Assembly (NCBI RefSeq): GCF_000282475.1
Contig: NZ_AKJF01000127.1
Coordinates: 1 to 61,349 of the forward strand
Length of the DNA: 61,349 bases
Direction of reading: 5' to 3'
Origin: Pseudomonas sp. GM78
GTDB lineage: Bacteria > Pseudomonadota > Gammaproteobacteria > Pseudomonadales > Pseudomonadaceae
The translations under genes and the position numbers were made by a program. Of the stretch, positions 34,167 to 49,906 are shown piece after piece; the first letter of the stretch is position 1, and the number at the start of each line of letters is the position of its first letter. Below the pieces are notes generated by a model. The model was not told where the DNA came from. It searched no databases and was given only the letters and a program-made list of their open reading frames with translations.

Positions 34167-35328
34167 CGGCAAACCCCAGGCTTCCTTGCTTGACCAGTTC
34201 GCACAGCAGGCCGCGGCCGTCTTCGTCGGTCAACCAGTCGCCCAGGTTGTCGACGTGCAGCGCGTCGGCGGCGCAGATCATCTTCAGCAGTTCGCGCAGT
34301 TTGCCCGGCAGGTAACGGCTCTGGCCGCTGGCGAACAGTAGCAGGTCGTCATCGACTTCCGACCAGGCCAGGCGTGCGCTCGGGTTGCGGATCAGCACCG
34401 CGCCTTGCTCCAGTGCGCCCAGAACGTCGTCTTCCTCGAGGTCTTCAGGGCCGACCACCAGTTCCGGATAGCGCGGCTCGGTCATGAACTGGCCGAACCA
34501 GGTCAGCAGCAGGCGCTCGTCGCTCATGTGCTCGGCCAGCAGGCTTTTCAGGCGATCGAGGGCGTCGTGCTGGATCTGGTGCGGATCGGCCGCAGGCAGG
34601 GCGTCGGCGTCGGTGTAGCGCTCTTCGTCCGGCAGGAACTGGCTGAGGAAGTCGGTGAAGTGGGTCAGCACTTCAGCGGCGCTCGGTGCGCGGAAACCGA
34701 CGGAGTAGGTCAGGCAGTCGTCGACGGCCACGCCGCAGTGGGCCAGGCGCGGTGGCAGGTAGAGCATGTCGCCCGGTTCAAGCACCCATTCATCGGTGGC
34801 TTCGAAGTCGGCGAGGATGCGCAGGTCCGCGTGTTGCAGCAGCGGGCTTTCGGAGTCGCACATCTGGCCGATTTTCCAGTTGCGCTTGCCGTGGCCTTGC
34901 AACAGGAATACGTCGTAGTTGTCGAAGTGCGGACCGACGCTGCCACCGGGGGCGGCGAAGCTGATCATCACGTCGTCGATGCGCCAGCTCGGCAGGAAGC
35001 GGAAGTGCTCCAGCAGCTCGCTGACTTCCGGCACGAACTGATCGACCGCTTGCACCAGCAGGGTCCACTCGCGCTCCGGCAATTTGCTGAACTCGTCTTC
35101 GGCGAACGGGCCGCGACGCAATTCCCATGGGCGCTCGCCGTTCTCGATGATCAGGCGCGATTCGACTTCTTCTTCCAGCGCCAGGCCGGCCAGTTCGTCG
35201 GCATCGATCGGGCTTTCGAAATCGGGAATCGCCTGACGGATCAACAGCGGTTTTTTCTGCCAGTAGTCGCGCAGGAACTCGCGTGCCGTGATGCCGCCCA
35301 GAAGTTGAAGAGGAATGTCAGGATTCAT
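34159..35328 (-). CDS. roxA: Ribosomal protein L16 arginine hydroxylase (ribosomal oxygenase)
   Basis: Fe(II)/2-oxoglutarate-dependent JmjC-type oxygenase of the YcfD/RoxA family, which hydroxylates an arginine of ribosomal protein uL16. The 389-residue protein has the iron-binding HxD as GPHFDNYDVFL near residue 135 and a later histidine in LPPRLAHCGVAV. A C-terminal winged-helix-like region follows. The start MNPDIPLQLLGG at 35328 is preferred to a frame extension of eight codons. It has its own upstream region after the purB terminator. Confidence 0.9.
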   Translation of the reverse strand: MNPDIPLQLLGGITAREFLRDYWQKKPLLIRQAIPDFESPIDADELAGLALEEEVESRLIIENGERPWELRRGPFAEDEFSKLPEREWTLLVQAVDQFVPEVSELLEHFRFLPSWRIDDVMISFAAPGGSVGPHFDNYDVFLLQGHGKRNWKIGQMCDSESPLLQHADLRILADFEATDEWVLEPGDMLYLPPRLAHCGVAVDDCLTYSVGFRAPSAAEVLTHFTDFLSQFLPDEERYTDADALPAADPHQIQHDALDRLKSLLAEHMSDERLLLTWFGQFMTEPRYPELVVGPEDLEEDDVLGALEQGAVLIRNPSARLAWSEVDDDLLLFASGQSRYLPGKLRELLKMICAADALHVDNLGDWLTDEDGRGLLCELVKQGSLGFADE

Positions 35329-35367
35329 GTGTAACCTATTGAAAAAAAGCACTTTTCATACGGGAAT

Positions 35368-35393
35368 AAAAACGCCCGGCGCGGCCGGGCGTC
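35368..35393 (-). terminator. Intrinsic terminator of purB
   Basis: On the minus strand, GACGCCCGGCCGCGCCGGGCG is followed by TTTTTATT, about 20 bp after the purB stop. It separates purB from roxA. Confidence 0.9.
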
Positions 35394-35414
35394 TTAAAAG
35401 GGTCTAGCGGTCGA

Positions 35415-36872
<1,458 letters not shown>

Positions 36873-36909
36873 TTACGCGTATTGCTAAGTTCTGTGCTGT
36901 CGATGCGGG

Positions 36910-37533
36910 TTATTCGTTACGCATCAATGGGTAAAGCTCTTTGAGCAATTTGCGGCGGCTGATCACCAGCTGCCAGCGATGACCGCCCAATTGCCGCCAC
37001 AGGCGTGCCGAACGAATGCCGGCCAGCAGCAGGGCACGAATTTTCGAGGCGTTGCTCGGTTGCTGCAGGTTGCGCATGTCGCCGTGCACCTGGATGCGTT
37101 GGCGCAGGGTGCTCAGGGTGTCCTGGTACAGCGCGCCACACGCGGCGATCACGTTTTCGTGGGCCGGGCCGAAGTGCTCGACCTGGGACTGGATCTGCGG
37201 CAGGCGCTTGCCGATGACCTCCAGCATGTCCTCGCGCTTGGCCAGCTGACGCTCCAGGCCCAGCATGGCCAGGGCGTAGCGCAGCGGTTCGCGCTGCAGG
37301 GCGCTCGGGTCGCGTTCCAGGGCGCCGATCAAGGCGCGATAGCCTTCGCGCAGGTTGATATCGTCGCCGCCATAGACTTCCAGGGTGTCCTTGGGGTCGC
37401 GAATCAGCAGGCTACCGAGCATGCAGGTCAGGCCGGCCTCGTTGGTCTGGCCGGTCTTGGCGATCTTGTCGACCAGTACGGCGGCGAGAAATACGCCACC
37501 CAGCGCCGTCAGTTGCTCCTGGGTCGGGCTCAT
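36910..37533 (-). CDS. hflD: High-frequency-lysogenization protein HflD homologue
   Basis: A 207-residue mainly helical protein of the HflD (YcfC) family, associated with the inner membrane in E. coli, where it binds the phage lambda CII protein. Its native role is not settled. The start [13 protein letters not shown] at 37533 overlaps the mnmA stop by four bases; the same mnmA-hflD-purB order is kept in many gammaproteobacteria, which points to a housekeeping job. Confidence 0.93.
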   Translation of the reverse strand: MSPTQEQLTALGGVFLAAVLVDKIAKTGQTNEAGLTCMLGSLLIRDPKDTLEVYGGDDINLREGYRALIGALERDPSALQREPLRYALAMLGLERQLAKREDMLEVIGKRLPQIQSQVEHFGPAHENVIAACGALYQDTLSTLRQRIQVHGDMRNLQQPSNASKIRALLLAGIRSARLWRQLGGHRWQLVISRRKLLKELYPLMRNE

Positions 37534-38663
37534 TGGGCCTGGCCTTTGCTGGTCCAGGGTTCCGCCACTTCGATCACGCCGCCGCCGAGGCAAATCTCGC
37601 CGTCGTAGAACACCACGGATTGACCGGGAGTGACCGCGCGTTGCGGGTCATCGAAGGTCGCACGATAACCGGTAGCGGTTTTCTCCAGGGTGCAGGGCTG
37701 GTCGCCCTGGCGATAACGAACCTTGGCGGTCAGCCTGCGCGGCTGGCTCAGGTCGATCGGGTTGACCCAATAGATATCCGAAGCGAGCAGGGCGCGGGAG
37801 AACAGCCACGGGTGATCGTTACCCTGGCCAACGATCAGCTCGTTGTGTTCCAGGTCCTTGATCAGCACGTACCACGGTTCGTCGCTGGCGTCTTTCAGGC
37901 CGCCGATGCCCAGGCCCTGGCGTTGGCCGATGGTGTGGTACATCAGGCCATGATGGCGGCCGATGATTTCACCTTCGGTGGTCTTGATCTCGCCCGGTTG
38001 CGCCGGCAGGTATTGCTTGAGGAAGTCGCTGAAGCGGCGTTCGCCGATAAAGCAGATGCCGGTGGAATCCTTCTTTTTCGCAGTCGCCAGCTCGTATTTC
38101 TCGGCGATTGCGCGAACCTGGGGTTTTTCCAGTTCGCCGACCGGGAACAGCGTCTTGGCGATCTGTTCGCCGCCAACGGCGTGCAGGAAGTAGCTCTGGT
38201 CCTTGTTCGGGTCCAGGCCCTTGAGCAGTTCGGTACGGCCGTCGATGTCACGGCGGCGCACGTAGTGGCCGGTGGCGATCAGGTCGGCGCCGAGCATCAT
38301 GGCGTAGTCTAGGAACGCCTTGAACTTGATCTCGCGGTTGCACAGGATGTCCGGGTTCGGCGTGCGCCCGGCCTTGTATTCGGCCAGGAAGTGCTCGAAC
38401 ACGTTGTCCCAATACTCGGCGGCGAAGTTGGCGGTGTGCAGCTTGATGCCAATCTTGTCGCACACGGCCTGGGCGTCCGCCAGGTCGTCCATGGCGGTGC
38501 AGTATTCGGTTCCGTCGTCTTCTTCCCAGTTCTTCATGAACAGGCCTTCCACCTCATAGCCCTGCTCGATCAGCAGGAGGGCGGAAACGGAAGAGTCCAC
38601 GCCGCCGGACATGCCGACAATGACGCGCTTCTTTTGTGTGTCAGAAGGGGCTGGATCACGCAT
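37530..38663 (-). CDS. mnmA: tRNA-specific 2-thiouridylase
   Basis: Makes 2-thiouridine at the wobble position of tRNA-Lys, -Glu and -Gln. The 377-residue protein has the PP-loop ATP site [10 protein letters not shown] (residues 16-25) and the two catalytic cysteines in [12 protein letters not shown] and [10 protein letters not shown]. Sulfur reaches it from TusE, whose gene lies at the right end of this window. The gene starts 59 bp after the Nudix gene and overlaps hflD. Confidence 0.97.
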   Translation of the reverse strand: MRDPAPSDTQKKRVIVGMSGGVDSSVSALLLIEQGYEVEGLFMKNWEEDDGTEYCTAMDDLADAQAVCDKIGIKLHTANFAAEYWDNVFEHFLAEYKAGRTPNPDILCNREIKFKAFLDYAMMLGADLIATGHYVRRRDIDGRTELLKGLDPNKDQSYFLHAVGGEQIAKTLFPVGELEKPQVRAIAEKYELATAKKKDSTGICFIGERRFSDFLKQYLPAQPGEIKTTEGEIIGRHHGLMYHTIGQRQGLGIGGLKDASDEPWYVLIKDLEHNELIVGQGNDHPWLFSRALLASDIYWVNPIDLSQPRRLTAKVRYRQGDQPCTLEKTATGYRATFDDPQRAVTPGQSVVFYDGEICLGGGVIEVAEPWTSKGQAQ

Positions 38664-38722
38664 AGGGATTCAATGAGTGTCTTGAAAAAGGACGCGATTC
38701 TAACAGGCTCGGGCCTGCAAGG

Positions 38723-39169
38723 CTAAAGAGAAGGGCGGATCAATTCGAGGCCGAAGTGTTTTCCGTCGAGATAGTCGTCAATGCAACGGATGATCAGTTC
38801 GCTGCGCCAGTTGTCGCGCTGCTCGATTAATTCCTCGCGGGTCAACCACTTGGCGCCGACGATGCCGTCGTCCAGTTGATACTCGGGGTGATGTTTCAGC
38901 GGTTTGGCGATGAAGCAGACCCGTTGATAGGTTACGCCGTTGCTCGGGGCGGTATAGAGATAAATGCCCAGTACGCCGGTGGCTTCGACGTCCCAGCCGG
39001 TTTCCTCGAGGGTTTCGCGCACCGCGGCCTCGGTCAGGGTTTCGTTGGGGTCCAAGTGGCCGGCGGGCTGGTTGAGCACCACGCGTCCGTGCTTGAGTTC
39101 CTCGACCATCAGGAAGCGGCCGTTGTCTTCGACGATGGTGGCAACGGTGATGTGGGGTTTCCAGTCCAT
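38723..39169 (-). CDS. Nudix hydrolase (NudJ-like)
   Basis: A 148-residue phosphohydrolase with a complete Nudix box, GHLDPNETLTEAAVRETLEETGW, i.e. G-x5-E-x7-REUxEExGU. It sits upstream of mnmA, the same place as the E. coli phosphatase NudJ (ymfB), which acts on thiamine and nucleoside pyrophosphates. The exact substrate cannot be read from sequence. Confidence 0.9.
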   Translation of the reverse strand: MDWKPHITVATIVEDNGRFLMVEELKHGRVVLNQPAGHLDPNETLTEAAVRETLEETGWDVEATGVLGIYLYTAPSNGVTYQRVCFIAKPLKHHPEYQLDDGIVGAKWLTREELIEQRDNWRSELIIRCIDDYLDGKHFGLELIRPSL

Positions 39170-39204
39170 AAGTTGTCCTCAGTGTTGAATATTGAAACCC
39201 GGTC

Positions 39205-39298
39205 CCTGTGGGAGCTGGCTTGCCAGCGATAGCGGTGGGTCAGTCGATATCAATGTTGAATGATAAGCCGCCATCGCTGGCAAGCCAGCTCCCACAGG
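39205..39298. repeat. REPIN, GCTGGCAAGCCAGC type
   Basis: TGTGGGAGCTGGCTTGCCAGCGA and its inverted copy are about 48 bp apart. Same class as at 57590 and 61246; it differs from the GCGGGC class by a compensated change in both stem arms. Confidence 0.92.
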
Positions 39299-39327
39299 GT
39301 TTTGTGTCGATCCATAAATGTCAGAAA

Positions 39328-39358
39328 CACAAACCCCGGCACTGGGCCGGGGTTTGTG
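39328..39358 (-). terminator. Intrinsic terminator of idh
   Basis: CACAAACCCCGGC-CCAGT-GCCGGGGTTTGTG, symmetric, on the minus strand 16 bp after the idh stop. The terminal T-run is short (TTTGTGTTT), so it could also serve the other strand. Confidence 0.8.
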
Positions 39359-39374
39359 ATGTTCCCTTACAACC

Positions 39375-42094
<2,720 letters not shown>

Positions 42095-43351
42095 ATGGGT
42101 TACAAGAAGATTCAGGTTCCAGCCGTCGGCGACAAAATCACCGTCAATGCAGACCATTCTCTCAATGTTCCTGATAATCCGATCATCCCGTTCATTGAAG
42201 GCGACGGCATTGGCGTCGACGTCAGCCCCGTCATGATCAAGGTTGTCGATGCTGCCGTGGAAAAGGCCTATGGGGGCAAGCGCAAGATTTCCTGGATGGA
42301 GGTCTATGCCGGCGAGAAAGCCACCCAGGTATACGACCAGGACACCTGGCTGCCCCAGGAAACCCTGGATGCCGTTAAAGATTACGTAGTCTCCATCAAG
42401 GGCCCGCTGACCACGCCGGTCGGTGGCGGTATCCGCTCGCTCAACGTTGCCCTGCGCCAGCAACTGGACCTGTATGTGTGCCTGCGGCCGGTGGTGTGGT
42501 TCGAAGGTGTGCCAAGCCCGGTGAAAAAGCCCGGCGACGTGGACATGGTGATCTTCCGCGAGAACTCCGAAGACATCTATGCCGGTATCGAGTGGAAGGC
42601 CGGCTCGCCGGAAGCCACCAAAGTCATCAAGTTCCTGAAAGAAGAAATGGGCGTCACCAAGATCCGTTTCGACCAGGACTGCGGCATCGGCATCAAGCCG
42701 GTTTCGAAAGAAGGCACCAAGCGTCTGGTGCGCAAGGCCCTGCAATATGTGGTGGATAACGATCGCAAGTCGCTGACCATCGTGCACAAGGGCAACATCA
42801 TGAAATTCACCGAAGGCGCCTTCAAGGACTGGGGCTATGAGGTGGCGAAAGAAGAATTCGGCGCCGAGTTGCTCGACGGCGGCCCGTGGATGAAATTCAA
42901 GAATCCGAAAACCGGCCGCGAAGTCGTGGTCAAGGACGCCATCGCCGACGCTATGCTCCAGCAGATCCTGCTGCGTCCGGCCGAATACGATGTGATCGCC
43001 ACGCTGAACCTCAACGGTGACTACCTCTCCGACGCCCTGGCGGCGGAAGTGGGCGGCATCGGTATCGCGCCAGGTGCCAACCTGTCCGACACCGTGGCCA
43101 TGTTCGAGGCTACCCACGGTACTGCGCCGAAGTATGCCGGCAAGGACCAGGTCAACCCGGGTTCGGTGATTCTTTCGGCGGAAATGATGCTGCGTCACCT
43201 GGGCTGGACCGAGGCGGCGGACCTGATCATCAAGGGCACCAATGGCGCGATCAAGGCCAAGACCGTGACCTATGACTTCGAGCGCCTGATGGAAGGCGCC
43301 ACGCTGGTTTCGTCGTCCGGGTTCGGTGAAGCACTGATCAAACACATGTAA
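42095..43351 (+). CDS. icd: Isocitrate dehydrogenase, NADP-dependent, dimeric
   Basis: Dimeric-type enzyme of 418 residues like E. coli Icd. [18 protein letters not shown] near residue 113 holds the active-site serine that the AceK kinase-phosphatase modifies to divert isocitrate to the glyoxylate shunt. [13 protein letters not shown] and the metal-binding [13 protein letters not shown] are present. The ATG at 42095 follows ATGGAG at 42083 and agrees with the family start MGYKKIQVP. It ends before an intrinsic terminator. Confidence 0.97.
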   Translation: MGYKKIQVPAVGDKITVNADHSLNVPDNPIIPFIEGDGIGVDVSPVMIKVVDAAVEKAYGGKRKISWMEVYAGEKATQVYDQDTWLPQETLDAVKDYVVSIKGPLTTPVGGGIRSLNVALRQQLDLYVCLRPVVWFEGVPSPVKKPGDVDMVIFRENSEDIYAGIEWKAGSPEATKVIKFLKEEMGVTKIRFDQDCGIGIKPVSKEGTKRLVRKALQYVVDNDRKSLTIVHKGNIMKFTEGAFKDWGYEVAKEEFGAELLDGGPWMKFKNPKTGREVVVKDAIADAMLQQILLRPAEYDVIATLNLNGDYLSDALAAEVGGIGIAPGANLSDTVAMFEATHGTAPKYAGKDQVNPGSVILSAEMMLRHLGWTEAADLIIKGTNGAIKAKTVTYDFERLMEGATLVSSSGFGEALIKHM

Positions 43352-43368
43352 GCAAACGACAGGCGTAC

Positions 43369-43412
43369 AAAAACCGCCCGATTCAGATGAATGAGTCGGG
43401 CGGTTTTTTTAT
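43369..43412. terminator. Intrinsic terminator shared by icd and cspD
   Basis: AAAAACCGCCCGA...TCGGGCGGTTTTTTT, with A-run and T-run on either side. The two genes converge on it, and it can serve both. Confidence 0.88.
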
Positions 43413-43432
43413 GACTGGATGACGGTTTTTCG

Positions 43433-43699
43433 TTAAACCGTAACTGTCTGTTGCGTGGCAGGTGTTGTAGCTATCGAAGCATCTACAGGGTTGCCGATAT
43501 TCACGGCATGCAGCCCTTTGGGTCCCTGGATGATTTCGAATACGACAGCCTGGCCGGCTTTCAGGGTTTTATAACCTTCCATTTGAATGGCCGAGTAGTG
43601 AGCAAACAGGTCTTCCGTTTTGCCGTCCTCGTTGATGAAACCGTAACCCTTGGCGTTGTTGAACCATTTCACCTTGCCGCTCACCTTGACACCTGACAT
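43433..43699 (-). CDS. cspD: Cold-shock-like protein CspD
   Basis: Single-stranded nucleic acid-binding protein with the cold shock domain. RNP1 reads KGYGFI and RNP2 LFAHYSAI. The 88-residue product carries a C-terminal extension rich in Ala and Thr beyond the normal 70 residues. The start [14 protein letters not shown] at 43699 has GAGGGAG in front; an open extension of 20 codons upstream is unlikely to be used. It is divergent from clpS, an arrangement kept in many gammaproteobacteria, where CspD can inhibit replication. Confidence 0.92.
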   Translation of the reverse strand: MSGVKVSGKVKWFNNAKGYGFINEDGKTEDLFAHYSAIQMEGYKTLKAGQAVVFEIIQGPKGLHAVNIGNPVDASIATTPATQQTVTV

Positions 43700-43924
43700 A
43701 CCAACTCCCTCTGCAACAGACTCCATCACTGGAGTATCATCCAGTACATCCGCAGTCACTTCTTAGGAAAAAAAGTTGACTCCGCGGACCTTTTTTACCC
43801 ACTGTGGGCTCTATTGGTTGTAACACCGTTTTGCCGATAGTCAAGGTGACCAGGCAGTCGGAGTTGAAATCGCCCAAGACCGCCCCCACCACTGTATTTG
43901 CACAACTGACGAACCTTTCTTTCC

Positions 43925-44308
43925 ATGCATGCAATCAGCCAGATTCGACTAACATTCAATCAGGATCGCCCGTTTCTCCAGAAAGACCGCCCGGAGGAAC
44001 ACGACGACGATTCCGCAGGCATTGCTGTTCAGGAGGCCAAGCCTGCTTTACAGGCACCGCCGATGTACAAGGTGGTTTTGTTCAATGATGACTACACACC
44101 GATGGATTTCGTCGTCGAAGTGCTCGAGGTGTTTTTTAACCTGAATCGCGAGCTGGCGACCAAGGTCATGCTGGCCGTCCATACAGAAGGACGGGCAGTA
44201 TGTGGAGTGTTTACCCGCGACATCGCCGAGACAAAGGCCATGCAGGTCAACCAGTACGCCAGGGAAAGCCAGCATCCGCTACTCTGTGAAATCGAGAAGG
44301 ACGGTTAA
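43925..44308 (+). CDS. clpS: ATP-dependent Clp protease adaptor ClpS
   Basis: N-degron adaptor that delivers proteins with N-terminal Leu, Phe, Tyr or Trp to ClpAP. The 127-residue protein has [14 protein letters not shown], with the Asn-Asp pair of the binding pocket, and the pocket histidine in [12 protein letters not shown]. The N-terminal 45 residues are disordered and acidic. It lies 30 bp upstream of clpA. A short spacer for a start inside a palindromic ATGCATGC means the ribosome site is not obvious. Confidence 0.95.
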   Translation: MHAISQIRLTFNQDRPFLQKDRPEEHDDDSAGIAVQEAKPALQAPPMYKVVLFNDDYTPMDFVVEVLEVFFNLNRELATKVMLAVHTEGRAVCGVFTRDIAETKAMQVNQYARESQHPLLCEIEKDG

Positions 44309-44338
44309 TCGCCGACCACTTGGGTATGAGGTGAAGCT

Positions 44339-46609
44339 ATGTTAAACCGCGAGCTCGAAGTCACCCTCAATCTTGCCTTCAAGGAGGCTCGTTCGAAGCG
44401 TCATGAATTCATGACCGTCGAACATCTTCTGCTGGCCCTATTGGACAATGAGGCTGCCGCCACCGTTTTGCGTGCGTGCGGCGCAAACCTCGACAAACTC
44501 AAGCATGACCTGCAGGAGTTCATCGACTCCACCACGCCATTGATCCCCGTGCATGACGAGGATCGCGAAACCCAGCCAACCCTGGGCTTCCAGCGTGTAC
44601 TGCAACGTGCTGTGTTTCACGTACAGAGCTCGGGCAAACGCGAAGTGACTGGCGCCAACGTGCTGGTCGCGATCTTCAGTGAGCAAGAGAGTCAGGCAGT
44701 GTTCCTGCTGAAACAGCAGAGCGTTGCCCGTATCGATGTCGTCAACTACATCGCCCACGGCATTTCCAAGGTGCCAGGGCACGGCGATCACTCTGAGGGT
44801 GAGCAAGATATGCAGGACGACGAGGGCGGTGAGTCTTCATCTTCAGGCAATCCACTGGATGCTTATGCCAGCAACCTAAATGAACTCGCGCGCCAGGGTC
44901 GAATCGACCCATTGGTAGGCCGTGAGCTGGAAGTCGAGCGCGTCGCCCAGATCCTGGCGCGTCGTCGCAAGAACAATCCGTTGCTGGTGGGCGAGGCAGG
45001 CGTGGGTAAAACCGCGATTGCCGAAGGCCTGGCCAAGCGCATTGTCGACAACCAGGTGCCGGACCTGCTGGCCAACAGCGTGGTTTACTCCCTTGACCTG
45101 GGTGCCTTGCTGGCCGGGACCAAATACCGCGGCGATTTCGAGAAGCGCTTCAAGGCGTTGCTCAATGAGCTGAAAAAACGTCCGCAGGCGATCCTGTTCA
45201 TCGACGAAATCCACACCATCATCGGTGCGGGTGCCGCGTCCGGTGGCGTCATGGATGCTTCGAACCTGCTCAAGCCGCTGCTGTCGTCCGGTGATATCCG
45301 CTGCATCGGTTCGACCACCTTCCAGGAATTCCGCGGGATCTTCGAGAAGGACCGAGCCCTGGCCCGGCGCTTCCAGAAGGTTGATGTGTCGGAGCCTTCG
45401 GTGGAAGACACCATCGGTATCCTGCGCGGCCTGAAAGGGCGTTTCGAGACCCATCACAATATCGAATACAGTGATGAGGCCCTGCGCGCCGCTGCCGAGC
45501 TGGCTTCGCGCTACATCAATGACCGGCACATGCCGGACAAAGCCATCGACGTCATCGACGAAGCGGGTGCCTTCCAGCGCCTGCAGCCCGTGGAAAAGCG
45601 GGTGAAACGCATCGAAGTGCCTCAAGTCGAGGATATCGTCGCGAAAATCGCACGGATTCCGCCAAAACACGTCACCAGTTCCGACAAAGAGCTGCTGCGT
45701 AACCTTGAGCGTGACCTGAAGCTGACGGTGTTTGGTCAGGATGCGGCGATCGATTCGCTGGCGACCGCGATCAAGCTGTCCCGTGCCGGCCTCAAGTCGC
45801 CTGACAAGCCAGTGGGTTCGTTCCTGTTCGCAGGTCCTACCGGTGTCGGTAAAACCGAAGCGGCGCGTCAGTTGGCCAAGGCGCTGGGTGTCGAATTGAT
45901 TCGCTTCGACATGTCCGAGTACATGGAGCGCCACACCGTATCGCGTCTGATCGGTGCGCCTCCAGGCTATGTCGGGTTCGACCAGGGCGGTCTGCTGACC
46001 GAAGCCATCACCAAGCAGCCACACTGCGTGCTGTTGCTCGATGAAATCGAGAAGGCGCATCCGGAAGTCTTCAACCTGCTGCTGCAGGTCATGGACCACG
46101 GGACGCTGACCGATAACAACGGGCGCAAGGCCGACTTCCGTAACGTGATCGTCATCATGACGACCAACGCCGGTGCCGAAACCGCAGCCCGCGCTTCGAT
46201 CGGTTTCACCCATCAGGACCACTCGTCCGATGCGATGGAAGTGATCAAGAAGAGCTTCACCCCAGAGTTCCGCAACCGTCTGGACACCATCATCCAGTTT
46301 GGTCGCCTCAGTCATGAGGTCATCAAGAGCGTGGTGGACAAGTTCCTTACCGAACTTCAGGCGCAGCTGGAAGACAAGCGCGTGCAGCTGGAAGTGACCG
46401 ACGCTGCACGAGGCTGGCTGGCGGCAACTGGCTACGACACGGCTATGGGCGCTCGCCCAATGGCGCGTTTGATCCAGGACAAGATCAAGCGTCCGCTGGC
46501 GGAAGAGATCCTGTTTGGCGAACTGGCCGACCATGGTGGCGTGGTTCATATCGATCTGAAGGACGGCGAGCTGACCTTCGAGTTCGAGACCACGGCTGAA
46601 ATGGCCTGA
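44339..46609 (+). CDS. clpA: ClpA, ATP-binding unfoldase of the Clp protease
   Basis: Hexameric AAA+ unfoldase of 756 residues that feeds ClpP. The N-domain (1-140) binds ClpS. First AAA+ domain Walker A GEAGVGKT near residue 220, second GPTGVGKT near residue 500. A tripeptide IGF ([11 protein letters not shown]) near residue 620 is the loop that docks into ClpP. ClpS and ClpA lie together, with aat and bpt a few genes on. An intrinsic terminator follows. Confidence 0.97.
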   Translation: MLNRELEVTLNLAFKEARSKRHEFMTVEHLLLALLDNEAAATVLRACGANLDKLKHDLQEFIDSTTPLIPVHDEDRETQPTLGFQRVLQRAVFHVQSSGKREVTGANVLVAIFSEQESQAVFLLKQQSVARIDVVNYIAHGISKVPGHGDHSEGEQDMQDDEGGESSSSGNPLDAYASNLNELARQGRIDPLVGRELEVERVAQILARRRKNNPLLVGEAGVGKTAIAEGLAKRIVDNQVPDLLANSVVYSLDLGALLAGTKYRGDFEKRFKALLNELKKRPQAILFIDEIHTIIGAGAASGGVMDASNLLKPLLSSGDIRCIGSTTFQEFRGIFEKDRALARRFQKVDVSEPSVEDTIGILRGLKGRFETHHNIEYSDEALRAAAELASRYINDRHMPDKAIDVIDEAGAFQRLQPVEKRVKRIEVPQVEDIVAKIARIPPKHVTSSDKELLRNLERDLKLTVFGQDAAIDSLATAIKLSRAGLKSPDKPVGSFLFAGPTGVGKTEAARQLAKALGVELIRFDMSEYMERHTVSRLIGAPPGYVGFDQGGLLTEAITKQPHCVLLLDEIEKAHPEVFNLLLQVMDHGTLTDNNGRKADFRNVIVIMTTNAGAETAARASIGFTHQDHSSDAMEVIKKSFTPEFRNRLDTIIQFGRLSHEVIKSVVDKFLTELQAQLEDKRVQLEVTDAARGWLAATGYDTAMGARPMARLIQDKIKRPLAEEILFGELADHGGVVHIDLKDGELTFEFETTAEMA

Positions 46610-46621
46610 CGTTAAACGCAG

Positions 46622-46657
46622 CAAAACAAAAAGGCGCCGATTGGCGCCTTTTTGTTG
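46622..46657 (+). terminator. Intrinsic terminator of clpA
   Basis: AAAAAGGCGCC-GATT-GGCGCCTTTTTG, 13 bp after the clpA stop. Confidence 0.9.
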
Positions 46658-46677
46658 CCTGTCAAATCACCGCGATC

Positions 46678-46773
46678 CCCTGTAGGAGTGAGCCTGCTCG
46701 CGATGGCGGTATGTCAGTGACGTCAATGTTGGCTGAAATGACGCTATCGCGAGCAGGCTCACTCCTACAGGGG
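46678..46773. repeat. REPIN, GCGAGCAGGCTCGC type (TGTAGGAGTGAG variant)
   Basis: CCTGTAGGAGTGAGCCTGCTCGCGAT on the left and its inverted copy, about 48 bp apart. The outer stem reads TGTAGGAGTGAG instead of TGTGGGAGCGAG, a matched change on both arms. Confidence 0.9.
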
Positions 46774-46794
46774 GGCAATGAAATCCTAGGCAAA

Positions 46795-46825
46795 CAAAAA
46801 CGCCCGGCATAAGCCGGGCGTCTTG
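46795..46825 (-). terminator. Intrinsic terminator of infA
   Basis: On the minus strand GACGCCCGGC-TTAT-GCCGGGCG is followed by TTTTTGTTTG. Confidence 0.9.
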
Positions 46826-46836
46826 TATTGACTTGA

Positions 46837-47055
46837 TTAGCGAGCGCGGTAAGTGATGCGCCCTTTGCTCAAGTCATAGGGCGTCAGCTCGACGCGCACT
46901 TTGTCACCGGTAAGAATACGAATGTAGTTCTTGCGCATCTTGCCGGAAATATGCGCGGTTACGACGTGCCCATTTTCCAACTCCACACGAAACATGGTGT
47001 TGGGCAGGGTGTCGACGACAGTGCCTTCCATTTCGAAGCTGTCTTCTTTCGACAT
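46837..47055 (-). CDS. infA: Translation initiation factor IF-1
   Basis: Ribosome A-site-binding initiation factor of 72 residues, an S1/OB-fold protein: [13 protein letters not shown], then [13 protein letters not shown], and ending GRITYRAR. The start at 47055 gives the family length. It is in the same orientation as bpt and aat, but lies 111 bp from bpt and has its own terminator, so independent expression is likely. Confidence 0.97.
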
Positions 47056-47166
47056 GCAGTAAAGCCCTCGGTGTCCAATGAATGGCCCGGTGCAACTGCG
47101 CCAGGCAAAAGCGGCGTGCATTGTGCCCGAAAAGTGGTGTTTAAGCCAAGGGGTTTAGGGCTTGCT

Positions 47167-47874
47167 CTAGTTCAGGACGACCCAGCGCTGGTTTATCAGC
47201 AGTTCGATGGGGCGATACTGGGTCTTGTAGCTCATTTTTTTGCAGTTCTTGATCCAGTAGCCCAGGTAAACCGCGTCCAGTCCCAGGCGCCGGGCTTCGG
47301 CGATTTGCCAGAGGATGGCGTAGCGCCCCAGGCTGCGGCGCTCTTCGGCGGGCTCGTAGAAGGTGTAGACCGCTGACAGACCGTTCGGCAGAAGATCGGT
47401 GACGGCAATGGCCAGTAGTCGACCCTCGAGGCGAAATTCGTAGAACCGTGAAAAAGGCAGGTCGCGGACCAGGAAGGTGGAAAACTGATCGCGGCTGGGC
47501 GGGTACATGTCGCCATCGGCATGGCGTTCTTCGATGTAGCGCTGGTAAAGATCGAAATACTCTTCGCTGAAACCTGGCTTGGCGGGGCGCACCTGCAAGT
47601 CGGCGTTGCGTTTGAAAATGCGTTTCTGCTGACGATTGGGGGTGAATTGCCCTACAGGAATGCGCGCCGGTACGCACGCATTGCAATTCTGGCAATGCGG
47701 ACGGTACAGGTGGTCGCCGCTGCGCCGAAAACCCATTTCAGACAGATCTGCGTACACATGCACATCCATGGGCTGGCTAGGGTCGAGAAACAGGGTTGTG
47801 GCCTGCTCCTCGGGCAGATAGCTGCAGGAGTGGGGTTGAGTGGCATAAAACTTCAAGCGCGCCAACTCGGTCAT
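47167..47874 (-). CDS. bpt: Aspartate/glutamate leucyltransferase (Bpt, arginyltransferase fold)
   Basis: Adds Leu from tRNA to proteins with N-terminal Asp or Glu, making an N-degron. The 235-residue protein has the Cys-rich [14 protein letters not shown] segment near residues 60-73 and the GNAT-like C-terminal domain with AVYTFYEP and [11 protein letters not shown]. The start [17 protein letters not shown] at 47874 gives the usual length; the open frame continues upstream into the intergenic region. It lies 56 bp downstream of aat. Confidence 0.94.
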   Translation of the reverse strand: MTELARLKFYATQPHSCSYLPEEQATTLFLDPSQPMDVHVYADLSEMGFRRSGDHLYRPHCQNCNACVPARIPVGQFTPNRQQKRIFKRNADLQVRPAKPGFSEEYFDLYQRYIEERHADGDMYPPSRDQFSTFLVRDLPFSRFYEFRLEGRLLAIAVTDLLPNGLSAVYTFYEPAEERRSLGRYAILWQIAEARRLGLDAVYLGYWIKNCKKMSYKTQYRPIELLINQRWVVLN

Positions 47875-47930
47875 GATCAACCCTCGGGATAAGCTTTTGA
47901 ATAAGTGTAAGCCACACGGGCAAAAGTCGC

Positions 47931-48611
47931 TCAGCAAACCCAGGTTGCGCGATTGGGCTGGTCCAGATGCCGTGCCAGGTAATCGGCAAATACCCGGCGC
48001 GGAATCGCTCGCGCACCCAGGCTGTGCAAATGGTCGGTGGGCATCTGGCAATCGATGAGCACGAAACCCGAGTCTTTCAGATGTCGCACCAGTGTGGCAA
48101 AGCCAAATTTCGAGGCATTGTCAGCCAGGCTGAACATGGATTCGCCGAAAAACAGCTGGCCCATCGCCAGGCCATACAGCCCGCCCACCAGTTCATCCTG
48201 GTCCCAGACCTCCACCGAATGCGCATGGCCGCGTTTGTGCAGTTCGATGTAGGCGTCCTGCATGGCTTCGGTGATCCAGGTACCGTCCGCGTATTCCCGG
48301 GGAGCGGCGCAGGCGCGGATGACCGCGGCAAAATCCTGGTCGAAGGTCACCTGGTAGCGTTGTTGGCGCAGCAGTTTGTTCAGGCTGCGGGATACGTGCA
48401 GTTCATCGGGAAACAACACGGTGCGAGGGTCCGGCGACCACCAGAGAATCGGCTGGCCCTCGGAAAACCAGGGGAAACAGCCGTGGCGGTAGGCCTGGAT
48501 CAGTCGGTCGGCGGACAGGTCTCCACCGGCCGCCAGCAATCCATTGGGATCGCGCATGGCCTTTTCCAGGGCCGGGAACGTCAGGGTGTTGCGTTGTAAC
48601 CAGGTCAGCAT
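47931..48611 (-). CDS. aat: Leucyl/phenylalanyl-tRNA--protein transferase
   Basis: Adds Leu or Phe to proteins with N-terminal Lys or Arg, so that ClpS can deliver them to ClpAP. The 226-residue protein has the family core [26 protein letters not shown] near residues 24-49 and [15 protein letters not shown]. It begins 63 bp after trxB. Confidence 0.96.
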   Translation of the reverse strand: MLTWLQRNTLTFPALEKAMRDPNGLLAAGGDLSADRLIQAYRHGCFPWFSEGQPILWWSPDPRTVLFPDELHVSRSLNKLLRQQRYQVTFDQDFAAVIRACAAPREYADGTWITEAMQDAYIELHKRGHAHSVEVWDQDELVGGLYGLAMGQLFFGESMFSLADNASKFGFATLVRHLKDSGFVLIDCQMPTDHLHSLGARAIPRRVFADYLARHLDQPNRATWVC

Positions 48612-48674
48612 GGCGTCAGGGCTTACAGAAGGGGAGGGCGATGGCGGGCGTCGGGCCCGCCGTGAAGTGTGCCG

Positions 48675-49643
<969 letters not shown>

Positions 49644-49906
49644 TCATAAGCCTTTGTCACAAAAGAGAATGCGTGCTCAAATTGAGTCGCACGTAATGTG
49701 CTGTTGACTATGCTACACCCAAGAGTTGCCAGCATGGCATCGCACGTACAAACCCGTACAATGCCTGGCTGTAACAGTGTTTGTAACAAAATCGGCATCG
49801 TGTCTCGTATTTATGAATACCGATGCGCAGTGTTAAAAGTAGTCCCGGTTACGCCTGTTAACTTTTTTACCTGCCTGGATTGGGCAGTTTTATAGTCATT
49901 CAACAG

